Positions 33,676-43,121 of a DNA stretch of 64,000 nt are shown piece after piece (position 1 is the first letter of the stretch; each line of letters starts with the position of its first letter). Origin of the DNA: Bromus sterilis (lineage: Eukaryota; Streptophyta; Magnoliopsida; Poales; Poaceae); contig OX465595.1 of the NCBI GenBank assembly GCA_950022295.1, forward strand, positions 431,266,270-431,330,269, written 5' to 3'. The notes under the pieces are model-generated. The model was given only the letters and a program-made list of their open reading frames with translations, was not told the DNA's origin and did not search any database. Position numbers and translations under genes: made by a program.

Positions 33676-33932
33676 CTCCCTCCGTTCCAAAATACTTGAA
33701 GTTTTAGGTTTGTCCTAAGTCAAACTTCTTTAAGTTTGACCAAGTTTGTAGAAAAATATATGAATATCTACAACACTAAATTAGCTTCATTAGATTCAAC
33801 ATAACATATATTTTTATACTATATATATTTGATGTTGTAGATATTAGCATTTTTTCCTATAAAGTTGGACAAACTTAAAGAAGTTTGACTTAGGACAAAC
33901 CTAGAACTTCAAGTAGTTTGGAACGGAGGGAG
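33676..33932. mobile_element. Stowaway MITE, 257 bp
   Basis: Ends CTCCCTCCGTTCC / GGAACGGAGGGAG with TA on both sides (33674-33675, 33933-33934). The arms are long inverted repeats ('gtttgtcctaagtcaaacttc'), so the element can fold into a hairpin. Confidence 0.93.
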
Positions 33933-33979
33933 TATAAATGTATAATTGAGTGCCTTTCGTCGCGAAATGTGAAATTAGG

Positions 33980-34820
33980 GAGTGTGAGACAAACAAGGTA
34001 TGGACATAGTTGGTGTCAGCCACCCTGATGTCGACTGGCACTAAGAAAAGAAAAAGAACATGGAATTAGTTTGACGGACTCAGCAATACCATGCTGTCAA
34101 AGTGTTGCTCATTCCAAGACAGCCTGTCCCTAGTACGCACAAAACTGCAGAGATCATCTGCTGCATTATCAGAGCAAGCCGATGCCTCATTTCCACCTTT
34201 GCCATCAATGGTGTGGCAGTGATAGGTGTAGAAAAAGTTGTTTCCCCTCTCTACATCCTCCCACACAGGACGTTCATCCATTGTGACAGCCATACGAAGT
34301 CTTCCAAGTTTCTTTCTGACATCCCTATGGCCTTGCTCATAGAAAGACATCTCTCTGAGCATTCCACAAGCTCCCTTTGTTCTATTATTTCATTCTGTGT
34401 TGTTTCAGTTGACAATTGCGCATCCCTCATCTGCATAATCACACTGCTGCTATTCTGGCTCAGGCTCTCCTCTACCATCCTTCCAATTAAGAAACGTTCT
34501 GAATTTGGCTAGGCCAAAGTTGAATATATGGACAGTGGTAAAGTATTTGTTTCCATACTAGACGGTGATGGAGTCCGTCTCATTCTTTTGGCTGGTCTCT
34601 GCTCTATCTTTGGCAATACCTCCACCTGCAGCACCAAGATGAACTCTGCCTGGCGTCTTCGTACATGAATTGGGAAGGATCTGATTGCTTTTTGTATTTT
34701 GATTTGAGGGGTTGTTTGTAAAACTTGTCCTGACAGTTTTGCCACATCATCTTTTGCCACGTCAAATACGAGGTCAAGCGATGTTTTGTGCGTTTTGTCA
34801 AAAATTAATTTTATATTCAA
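33980..34820 (-). pseudogene. Rx_N-like gene relic, copy 2
   Basis: On the minus strand 'AEFILVLQVEVLPKIEQRPA' (about 34650), 'ELVECSERCLSMSKAIGMSE' and 'LEDFVWLSQWMNVL' (about 34290) correspond to the middle and the C-terminal half of the intact copy at 31959. Stops and frame changes separate them and the N-terminal half is absent. The 3' flank matches those of two other copies. Confidence 0.65.
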
Positions 34821-34865
34821 TGCATTTTGCCAACTGCCTGTATTGTGGTGGTTTTTTGCTAATGG

Positions 34866-35840
34866 GCCCAGAGGCGGAGCCAGTAGGGGGGCGAGCGGGG
34901 GCCAGACCCCCCCTATGCTTCGGCCCCCTCCAACAAATTATAGCAGGGACTAGCCTAATCTAGGCCTAATTATTCCGGCAATTAGCTAATTACTTGGGCT
35001 AAACTCTAGTCATCAAGCCCAAAAGGTCAAGACGAATTTGCTAAGTCAAGGGAGAGGCTGCAAGGCACACAACAATCCAATAGTGTCCTCCGCTCCTCCC
35101 TAGTACAGCCCATCGCATTATTACCCTACGAAAAAACACCCCTAACAACGATTAGGGTTGGCGGCCGCTGCCTCTGCCTCCAGTGCCCCATGCCCAAGAT
35201 CAGATTTGAATCCAATTAAATCAACAGACGCCGGCTTCGTGATGAAAAATACTGCAGACTTCTTCCGTCAAATCTCTAGCGGTCTAAATCAACAAGCAAA
35301 TGTTAGTATCCCTATTACTGTCCAATAACCTCTCTCAACTCTAATCTTACATGCGTCAAAATTCTATATCCTATTGTAATTATTTTGATGGTGATTCTTG
35401 ATGCTAGTTCAGTTTAATTTTGTTTGTTTGTTTGTTTGTTTATCTAAAGGTTAAAAAAGAAAAGCAAAGCTAAGCATCACAAAGATATATTTGATTTTTA
35501 ACCATGTTGTTTGAGTTCCCAACCTACTGATAACGGACTCGTGTGCAAGTTACCAATCCTGGTCCAATTAGGGATGAATTGTTCTGATTTGCATGCTAAT
35601 CTATATTTAAAAGGAAAATATTTAGCAATTAGGTTAGCTTCTGATAAAATTACTAACAAATTTGATGTTATTGACAATTGTAGGGTGCATTTTAACTAAC
35701 ACCGAGTCAATTATATTTTACTTGGTCGAAGCGATGCACTAATATAGTATTACAACATTTTTTCACACCATTTTTTTTTCAATCAACTTTGCTTCGCCCC
35801 CCCTATACTCACCCAAAACTCTGGGGCCAAGGCAAGCAGA
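34866..35840. mobile_element. Possible hAT-like transposon remnant
   Basis: The left edge 'cagaggcggagccag' followed by a G-run is typical of grass hAT-type ends. The right edge near 35796-35835 ('cttcgccccccctatac...actctggggcc') is a diverged inverse. Inside are 'ttaatttaa'-rich DNA and a short frame at 35511-35699 without a known domain. No target-site duplication was confirmed. Confidence 0.35.
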
Positions 35841-35928
35841 CCCTTCAAACTTTGTTCAAGCATCAAAAGGATAGATGTATTTTAGGAAAAGCTGTGGGGT
35901 CAACTGATCCCACAGCTTGTACATGGAA

Positions 35929-36741
35929 TTACCGCTTTTTCACAGGTGCTACCCTTTTCACACTCCCTCTAACCTTGGTGGAGTTAAGTATACAGTCATG
36001 TGCCCTCTTTCTGCTCGAATTACGGTCACTGATAACCACTGGTTTCTTCATTTTTGCAGGAGCACGCTTCTCCCTGTTCAAAACCTCAAGCTGAACGGAT
36101 CTCGAGAACTGATTATCTGCTGATAGCTTCTCCAACTTGTCTGGTTTCTTCTGTTTTGCAAGCTTAACCGATCTAAAGAACTCCTCATTATCTGCTGATG
36201 GCTTCTCCAACATCTCCGATTTCTTCCTTTTTGCAGCTGCATGCTCCTCTACTATCAAAACCTGAAGCTCAATCAAACTCGAGAATTCCTCATTATCTGC
36301 CGATAGCTTCTCCAACATCTCAACTGTGCTGTTCAACTTCTGCACATCCTTGTTGGTTGAGGGCAGCATCTTGGCAGCACTGTGGAAGTAATTTATAATA
36401 CTTGACACAACAATCATTGTGTAAGTTAGAGGAATGAGTGTGCCTACATTATGGTTGATGCTCTTGCTGGCTTCGGTCAAGGCTCGCCACCGGAAGTCGA
36501 AAAGTACATCATCACCCTCTATGCCAGCTTCCTTCAGCTTCTCCTGCCACTTGAGCAGATAGGTCCCGGTGATTCTGTGCTTCTTAGATGCCTCAACTGC
36601 GCTATTGATCTTTATGCACAAGATCTCCAGCTTGCGCAGCTTGTCATTGATATCCGTCTGCTTGTTGATCATTCCAATTACCTTGGAGATGGCCCTGCTT
36701 GTGATCTCGCTGATCACTGCACAGCCAACTTGTCCTGCCAT
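35929..36741 (-). CDS. Rx_N-like protein with three internal repeats and basic C-terminus
   Basis: The 270-residue frame starts MAGQVGCAVISEITSRAISK at 36741. Residues about 28-90 match the family: 'NDKLRKLEILCIKINSAVEA' and 'YLLKWQEKLKEAGIEGDDVL'. Instead of the family's second half, residues about 140-235 hold three imperfect repeats of 'LEKLSADNEEFSRSVQLEVL' followed by a Lys-rich tail. The last 35 residues are basic (KMKKPVVISDRNSSRKRAHD...). It is a diverged or rearranged family member. There is no NB-ARC. Whether it is expressed is unknown; the intact frame over 270 codons argues for recent constraint or recent origin. Confidence 0.6.
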   Translation of the reverse strand: MAGQVGCAVISEITSRAISKVIGMINKQTDINDKLRKLEILCIKINSAVEASKKHRITGTYLLKWQEKLKEAGIEGDDVLFDFRWRALTEASKSINHNVGTLIPLTYTMIVVSSIINYFHSAAKMLPSTNKDVQKLNSTVEMLEKLSADNEEFSSLIELQVLIVEEHAAAKRKKSEMLEKPSADNEEFFRSVKLAKQKKPDKLEKLSADNQFSRSVQLEVLNREKRAPAKMKKPVVISDRNSSRKRAHDCILNSTKVRGSVKRVAPVKKR

Positions 36742-38010
36742 TTCTTAATGAACTTGTATGTATAGCTAGATCAGACTAAAGGAGGAGGAGGAGGGGTTAT
36801 ACTGGATAGTGGATATATAGCAGTGGTCAGCTGTTTAATAATCCCATAAAGGTTTAATTTAGGATCAGCCAATTGTAGTGGTACGAGGAAACTGAAATGG
36901 ATGGAGAAAAAGAGGTGACCCGTGGCATAGTTTTTGTCATCTGCGTACCCCCCTAGAGATATTCGCTGAGACTAAAAATTAATTGGGAGTAAGGCCTTGC
37001 TCTGCATAGTTTGTGTCGGCTTAGGGGAATGGATGAAATGAGGTTGGAGAATTCGCACAGATAGCTTAGTTACACTAGATTCTACGGGAAATGTGAAGAA
37101 CCAATCAAAGTGTTATCTTTTATTCCCTACATAGAGCCAGGGTAGATATTCCCGAGGCAGTATCACAAGTCAAGTACATTTGGCACCAATGACAATTGGC
37201 AAGTGCCGGAATTCCAATCCACATGTTTAGTTTCCAGTGCATATGCAGTACAAAACAGGAAGTATCTTTAGCATGGTCCTTGACCGGTTTGGCTCAGCTT
37301 CTTTAAGGATGGTTTCTGCCTCTGGTCATGGGATTTGTGATTCCAGATTGTTTTCAACCAAGAAGTGGGCAAAATGCCATGTTAGGAAAAATGAGGTTGA
37401 AGAAGAAAGTGTTTTGTCTCATCTGTCCACATTTATTTGAGAAATATTTAGAGAACTCTCTTGAGAAAATATATGTTTAGAAAACCGAGGAAGCCTCATT
37501 GCTTTTCTTTCTCTCTTCCAGAACAGGCTAATATGGAAGACTCATGTTTGGCTTAACATGGGGACGGAATCGGTAAGGCTAACATAATGAATACAACTTG
37601 CTAATGGGCTGAAGCATTCCATGTCCCAGCTGCTAGGCTCTCAATTATATGCATAAAGCAGTGGAGATCATCGGTGGCTGTGGCTTGGGGCGGTGAGGAT
37701 CTTGTCTCCTAGCTTTCTGGATGACGTTAGTCCTACACCAGCCATTGCAGATTGTTGATGTCTGGCAGTTCAATGCTATCAATTGCCATGATGATCTTAG
37801 CCAAGGCTTAACCTTTGCACGAAGTTTATCAGTTCCTGGAGCTTCTGATCGTCTGCTGTTCCAAGGAAATATCCACCTTAAAGCTCCTCTGTTAATTTTA
37901 TCAGCACATACAGCGAGCCCCCCAATCAACCTTATGATATGGTAGCAACTGTACAGCGCCTCTGCCTGAGGTTCGGTGAGGCCTCTGGTTGGAGCAATCC
38001 TATGAAGTTA
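36742..38010. repeat. Intergenic with conserved module A2
   Basis: Contains a diverged copy of module A1: 37080-37260 ('ccctacatagagccagg', 'caattggcaagtgccggaattcc') and 37795-38010 ('ttagccaaggcttaacc', 'gtgaggcctctggttgg'). No protein-coding gene was recognised. The copies support segmental duplication of an Rx_N-like gene with its 3' flank. Confidence 0.6.
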
Positions 38011-38341
38011 TTTAATGTTCTTCTTTGATGTCAAGCACTTCCACTGTGTTGTTGATCTTGTCCATGTGCTCGTTGCTGTAGAAGAGCGGCGCTGCAGCGG
38101 GGGCAGATGCGGCACGCCATGCTCACCAATTCATACTACTGGTGCCATGCTGGTCCTCGTTCCAGCAAGCAGCTTCTTCAACGTCCAGTGCAAGAAGTAC
38201 CTCGTTGCCATTGGAGGCAGCCTCCTTGAGCTTCTTTTCCCACTGGATCACCTTGTTGCTCTTGCTTGTGCTCTTTCCCAACACCTCGATCGTACTGCGG
38301 ATCCTGATGGCTGCTGGAACTTCTTGGGCCACGACTTTCAC
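38011..38341 (-). pseudogene. Rx_N-like gene relic, copy 3
   Basis: On the minus strand 'VVAQEVPAAIRIRSTIEVLG' and 'QWEKKLKEAASNGNEVLLAL' match the first helical half of the family. After a stop, 'HMDKINNTVEVLDIK' matches the 'MEKLNSTLGMLDK' block. The N-terminal segment before 'IRIRSTIEV' is deleted. Confidence 0.7.
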
Positions 38342-38649
38342 TCAAACAAGGTACGTCACTGACCAGAGCCTCTCAAGTCTCAAAATACATATAATTAAGT
38401 TTTTTTGTGAGTGACCATCTTAAGTGAGAGGTTACATTAGCGAGTCAGTGACAAACTATGTATGCCCATAGTTGATAGTTATGGACTTGATGTCAGTCAC
38501 CCTAAGGACCTAAGCCAGGTCGACCAGCACTAAGAAAAGGAAAGGACATATAGTTAGCTCAACGGACACGGCAACACCAAGTTACTGAAACATTGGACGC
38601 TCATTAGGTGCAGAACTGCATGTCTTCTGCTTCATCATCACAACAAGCC

Positions 38650-39190
38650 ATTGCCTCATTGCCACCTTTGTCGTGGACAGCACGTTGGCGCTCGGTGCCG
38701 GCGGCGGTGCTGCCTCTCTCAATAGCCTTCCGCAGAATGTCTGCCCGTTTTTTTTAGAAATCTTGAACTATGTGTGTAGTGTATTTGGCCTGAAGGCCCG
38801 CTCTAGTGTACTCGTACCTGTAGCAACTAGCAAGTGTATAGATATACTTAAAAAAAACAAGTGTATAGATATTCCAGAAATGCCCCCCGCCCCAACCCAA
38901 AGACCACATAGTATCAAGTGTACAGAGTCAGCACTCCGCCCTTGCCGGCAGTGGCTCCAGACGCCTAGTGAGGTGGCTTCCTTTAGCTTATCGCGCTTCA
39001 AAGCAGTCACACATTCTTGATGGGGCACGCTGTGGATCTTGATTAGCCTCATCTCTAGCAGCTTCCTGTTTACCATCGAACATCTGTATCAGCCCTGAGA
39101 ACACTCTGCTGATGAGCTCCCCGGTTACAGGCTTACAGCAGAGGGCATAGAGTAAACTTAAACTGTCTTTTCTTCCATGGCACACAAATG
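38650..39190 (-). pseudogene. Rx_N-like gene relic, copy 4
   Basis: The minus-strand frames 'CCKPVTGELISRVFSGLIQM' and, in another frame, 'RKLLEMRLIKIHS' and 'RDKLKEATSLG' reproduce the N-terminus of the intact proteins ('VTGELTSRVFSGLIQRYG'), with frameshifts. Even the upstream 'QPLTRVG...ASF' and 'ttgtatcatccttacaagga' region resembles the DNA upstream of the copy at 33002, so promoter and gene duplicated together. Confidence 0.7.
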
Positions 39191-39599
39191 AAGCAAAATC
39201 AGAGCAAGTGTTAGGAATAGCAAGGACGCCAACTCGTGTCAGAGGTTGTATCATCCTTACAAGGACTTGTACTGTACAAGAAATAGAAATTAAAAAGTAA
39301 CAGAAGTTTTGGCTGGACAGTTTAGAGGCATGCAAGGCTAAAAAAAGATCAGTTTCAGAGAGGAAGGCTTGCAAGATTAGCTGCACTTAATTTATATCAT
39401 CATCATACCTTTGTTGTTACCAATCCAATGAGTTGCACTCAGTATGCAAAAGTTACAGAACTTTACTAACCAAAATATGAATTCTGAGTTATAAACTCGA
39501 GTATCATAGCATGCTAAGCGCTTGAGGAGGTTTGTTAATCGCTAGTAAAAAAAAATCTCATTTTGCTTATAAGAGATGGTAAACCACAAATATTGAAAG

Positions 39600-41340
39600 A
39601 GTAGACAAGCAAGCCAGCAGCTCTGCTTTTGCAACAATAAAGATCAGTACAATCTGAGTTCAGACATCAGTTAATACGATCCTTAGATCCAAGATCCCGA
39701 CTTTCATCCAGGACAAACAAATTAGAGAAACCCTTTAACCCAGCTGAAGACTTACGGGAAGCCATCGGCAGATGGCAGGGTGTTCTTGGAATGATATTTA
39801 CCTACAGACCCCTGCAATCTGCCGGTAGCTTCTCGTGCGTCGACAGCTGCAATGATCTTGATTGCCGATCACTGCAGAACTAAAGAACCGGGCTGAAGAA
39901 ATAGCATGGAATTTATTCAAGATAATATATATGGGCACCTGGCAGCTAAAAGGAAGAGTGGTTGTGCTGGAGGTATACCTTGCTGATCACTCCTTGGTGG
40001 CTATTTGTGTGGTCATCTTATGGGCAAGGGTAACATTAATGAAATTGTAAACGAAAAGGACAGGTAAAATAAATATGGAGAAGAGAGACCAGGAAACTTT
40101 TTGAACTAAAAATGAAGAGATACGTTAGAAAGAAAAGACAACTTAGTTGCTTCACCATTGTCATAATCGCTCTGAATGCCAAAGACAAGTTGGAAACAAA
40201 CAAATGACGTATGGTTGGTATCTTCATTAAAACTGAAAGGCATCTTTATAGTTTACGCGTTCTCAAGAATAGAGGGGACCACCTTTTGCTGATTCAGCAC
40301 AAGCTTTGGATATTTGGAGATCTCGGCAACTGTCATTTGAGGGCGGAACTATATGGTCAAGCATGAAACAGATGTTGCAAATGTGTGAAAATCAGGTAAC
40401 TAAAAGTTGGGGTAGGCTAGAGCTGAAACCCATAAGATATCAAAACCAAGTCATGGTTCTGGCACATAGATAGCTAACTTCCACGCACCCCTGTCCAGAG
40501 CTAGATCTTTGGTGATAACCCAGTCCCCCGGATTGTCAATAGGAGTCAAATGTGAAGGTGATAAGCCATTTTCAAATTAGCATGGGAATATGACCGAATT
40601 TCACAGTATTTAAACTAGCGAAGTATGTAGCTATGCATCAACTAATTAAAAGTCCTGTTGTCGTTTTGGAAAAATTAACAATCATTTCCTAAACATGTAT
40701 CCATACTGATGTACTAGCAGATTGCAGGTTAGCATTTGTAATATTGTGAACACTAATTTCCTTGTGGGAAATAAACTGAAGAAATAGTCAAATAGTAGAA
40801 GAAACATTTGTTTGTATAGGATTTTGGAAATATAAAATATATTGCACAACACCGTCAGCTCTGCTCGCAAAACTCCATCCATGTCCAGCCACCATGTTAG
40901 AAAGAACTTTGCCAAGGCTGTGCCGGCAAATATGTATTAGATAAACCCTTTGATCAAACTGAAGACCTAGAGGAGGAACCTATCGGCAGATGGTAGGGTG
41001 TTCTTGAGGATTTCTTTTACCTACAGAACCCCTCGATCTGTCGGTAGCTATCAGCAGCTGCATGGATCTTGATAACCGGTTACTGCAAAAATAACAGAAC
41101 CAACCTTATTCTTACATTGCTTAATAAAAAAGTGACATGAAATTTACTCAAGAACATACATGTGGGCATCTGAAAGAAGGGTTGTGTTCAAGGTGTAGCT
41201 ATCCATCACCCTTCAGTGGCTATTATGTGGTGACCTTGCAGGGAAAACGTAAGGTATAAATAAAATTTGGAACGGAAATGACAGGTGAAATGAACAAGGA
41301 GAAAAGGAATAAAGGCATCAACAAGCTTTAAAAAAAAGAC
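39600..41340. repeat. Two copies of non-coding module B, with a LINE tail between
   Basis: Module B appears at about 39715-40050 and again at about 40945-41250 ('atcggcagatgg.agggtgttctt', 'tttacctacaga.cccc', 'cttgataaccgg'/'cttgattgccg'). A third copy is at 43595-44060. At 40405-40545 lies a fragment ('gttggggtaggctagagctgaaaccc') that is the same retroposon 3' region found after the (AAC)n tract at 45993. No genes. Confidence 0.65.
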
Positions 41341-41349
41341 TATCTAAAT

Positions 41350-41431
41350 ATACCCTCTGTTCACTAATGTAGGACGTTTGTCAGTTCTATTTAAACTTCC
41401 AAAAAGTCTTATATTTAGAAACAGAAGTACT
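41350..41431. mobile_element. Stowaway-like MITE remnant
   Basis: 'taccctctgttcactaatgt' and 'aaacagaagtac' look like decayed CTCCCTC-type ends around about 60 bp. There is no clear TA duplication. Confidence 0.4.
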
Positions 41432-41639
41432 ATTTGGTAACAGAAAATTGATGCATCATTGGTAAAAGATACTTATATAAGAAAAAAAAAATCTTGGTCT
41501 TACAAAAAGCTTTGAGTATCTAAAATTCTCAGGTATGAAGCATTCAAGTTGCACCATATCTAATTGGACTAGCTTCTTGATGTGTCTGCACTCTGCACTA
41601 GATGAATACTCCTTTTTTATCCATATAAGAAGCATCACT

Positions 41640-41770
41640 CTTCCTCACTGTTTGAAGATGGGAAACACTTCCTTATTTTCCGATTTTTTGTTTTTTGCAA
41701 ATGGCTTCCACGGCGGGGCTTCCTTCATCTTGTCGCGCCTTTGGAGCTGTGAGCTTAGTTTGTACAATGC
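41640..41770 (-). pseudogene. Short Rx_N-like fragment
   Basis: The minus strand reads 'SSQLQRRDKMKEAPP', similar to 'LLRWRDKLREAAS' of the family, without the rest of the domain. Too short for certainty. Confidence 0.35.
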
Positions 41771-42101
41771 GGACCTGCTTCATCTGTACTACTACCAGCT
41801 AATGGCATTGCTTACATGAAAACAAAATAAAAAAGGGGTAGCAGCTATTCATAGGCTGTCTGACCTGACAAATGTACGCAGCCAAACATTATGCTACACC
41901 ACGGGCCATCCTTATCAAGGTGATACATACGAGACGGGGATGGGAATTCTTGTTGCTAATGCCTTGTCCTCATCTTCCTCCATTACGTTAAATCACTTCA
42001 AAATCTTTGCCTGACAGTAATTCGTGCGACGGCATGTTTGAGCTTGAACTCCAACAGTGAGAAGATCAATCGGTTCCAGCGATCACTAACTCATTGGATC
42101 C

Positions 42102-43121
42102 ATGGCAGGACAGGCAGTTAACTCTGTGACCTCTGCGGTAACTGGAGAGCTCACCAGCAGAGTGTTCTCAGGGCTGATACAGAGGTACGGTAAGGATGCA
42201 GCCACCAGCGAGAAGCTGCAGCGGCTGGAGATGCTGCTTATCAAGATCCACAGTGCTGTTGAGGCGTCGGAGAAGCGCACCATCAAGAACTCGTGGCTGC
42301 TGCGGTGGCGTGACAAGCTAAGGGAAGCTGCCTCACGAGGCGACGAGGTGCTTGCCAGATTCCTACAGCAAGCCAAGGACGCCCAAGCCACTGGCGATGA
42401 CGATGCCAACCAGCAGCAAGGTGAAGCAGCTTCCTCTTCCGTTGCTGCTCCCTCTACAGCTGTAAGCGCAATGTCTTCCACGAGGAAATCTCTGTCCGGC
42501 ATTGTACAGAGCATTTGCGGCGCTACAAAGATGAAGTTCTGGAGCGTCGATGCTGACATGGAAAGGCTGGACAGGACATTGGGATCGTTGGAGAAGCTCT
42601 CTCCCGATATTGGAGAGTTCATAAGATTGCTTCACTTCGAGGTAGATCAAGCGGATTACAGAGCAGTAAAGAGGGTGAGATATGCAACGGAGATGATAAA
42701 AAGCTATGCTACACATAGTAATCCGTCATCACCACAAGAGGAGGAAAAGGGGGAAGACTATCTTTTTTGCCTTTTAAAAGTTATCTGCAAGGATCAACAA
42801 CTTAAGCTGCTGCAGGATAGGCTCGAGGCAGCATTCGGTGCGATATGCAAGGCTGTCGAGCTAGCAGGCAGCCGCGACTTGGAAGAGTTGGAGTGGCTGG
42901 CGTACTGGGCTGGCATCCTTGGGGAGGCGAAGCAACAAGGCTGTGCCATCCTCGGCGCCATCAGTGCAGGCAAAACCATCAATGCAGAAGATAACAAGGA
43001 GTCAATGGTTGAATTTGATCGAGAAAAAGATGAACTCAGCAGTTTCGTGCATAGATTGGAGCGCTTAGCGAGTGATGTGGAATACTTTGACAAATTGGTA
43101 GACCTGTGCCGAGTGCGCTAG
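42102..43121 (+). CDS. Rx_N-like (NLR coiled-coil-type) protein without NB-ARC or LRR
   Basis: The 339-residue intact frame starts MAGQAVNSVTSAVTGELTSR. It is the best-preserved family member and the only open copy on the plus strand. Half 1: 'ATSEKLQRLEMLLIKIHSAV' (about 32-52) and 'SWLLRWRDKLREAASRGDEV' (about 65-85). A linker of Gln, Ala and Ser follows, then 'DMERLDRTLGSLEKLSPDIG'. Half 2: 'QQLKLLQDRLEAAFGAICKA' (about 228-247) and 'LEWLAYWAGILGEAKQQGCA' (about 258-277), ending in a helical tail. The pattern suggests two related helical bundles. Proteins with only the CC part of an NLR can act as partners or decoys in immunity, but nothing here proves that role. Confidence 0.8.
   Translation: MAGQAVNSVTSAVTGELTSRVFSGLIQRYGKDAATSEKLQRLEMLLIKIHSAVEASEKRTIKNSWLLRWRDKLREAASRGDEVLARFLQQAKDAQATGDDDANQQQGEAASSSVAAPSTAVSAMSSTRKSLSGIVQSICGATKMKFWSVDADMERLDRTLGSLEKLSPDIGEFIRLLHFEVDQADYRAVKRVRYATEMIKSYATHSNPSSPQEEEKGEDYLFCLLKVICKDQQLKLLQDRLEAAFGAICKAVELAGSRDLEELEWLAYWAGILGEAKQQGCAILGAISAGKTINAEDNKESMVEFDREKDELSSFVHRLERLASDVEYFDKLVDLCRVR

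Noticed and set aside
31959..36741. Idea that the Rx_N-like genes are 5' exons of a full NLR gene
   Set aside because: No P-loop, kinase-2, GLPL or MHD motif and no LRR was found on either strand within the cluster; the intact copies end in stop codons without donor-like continuation.
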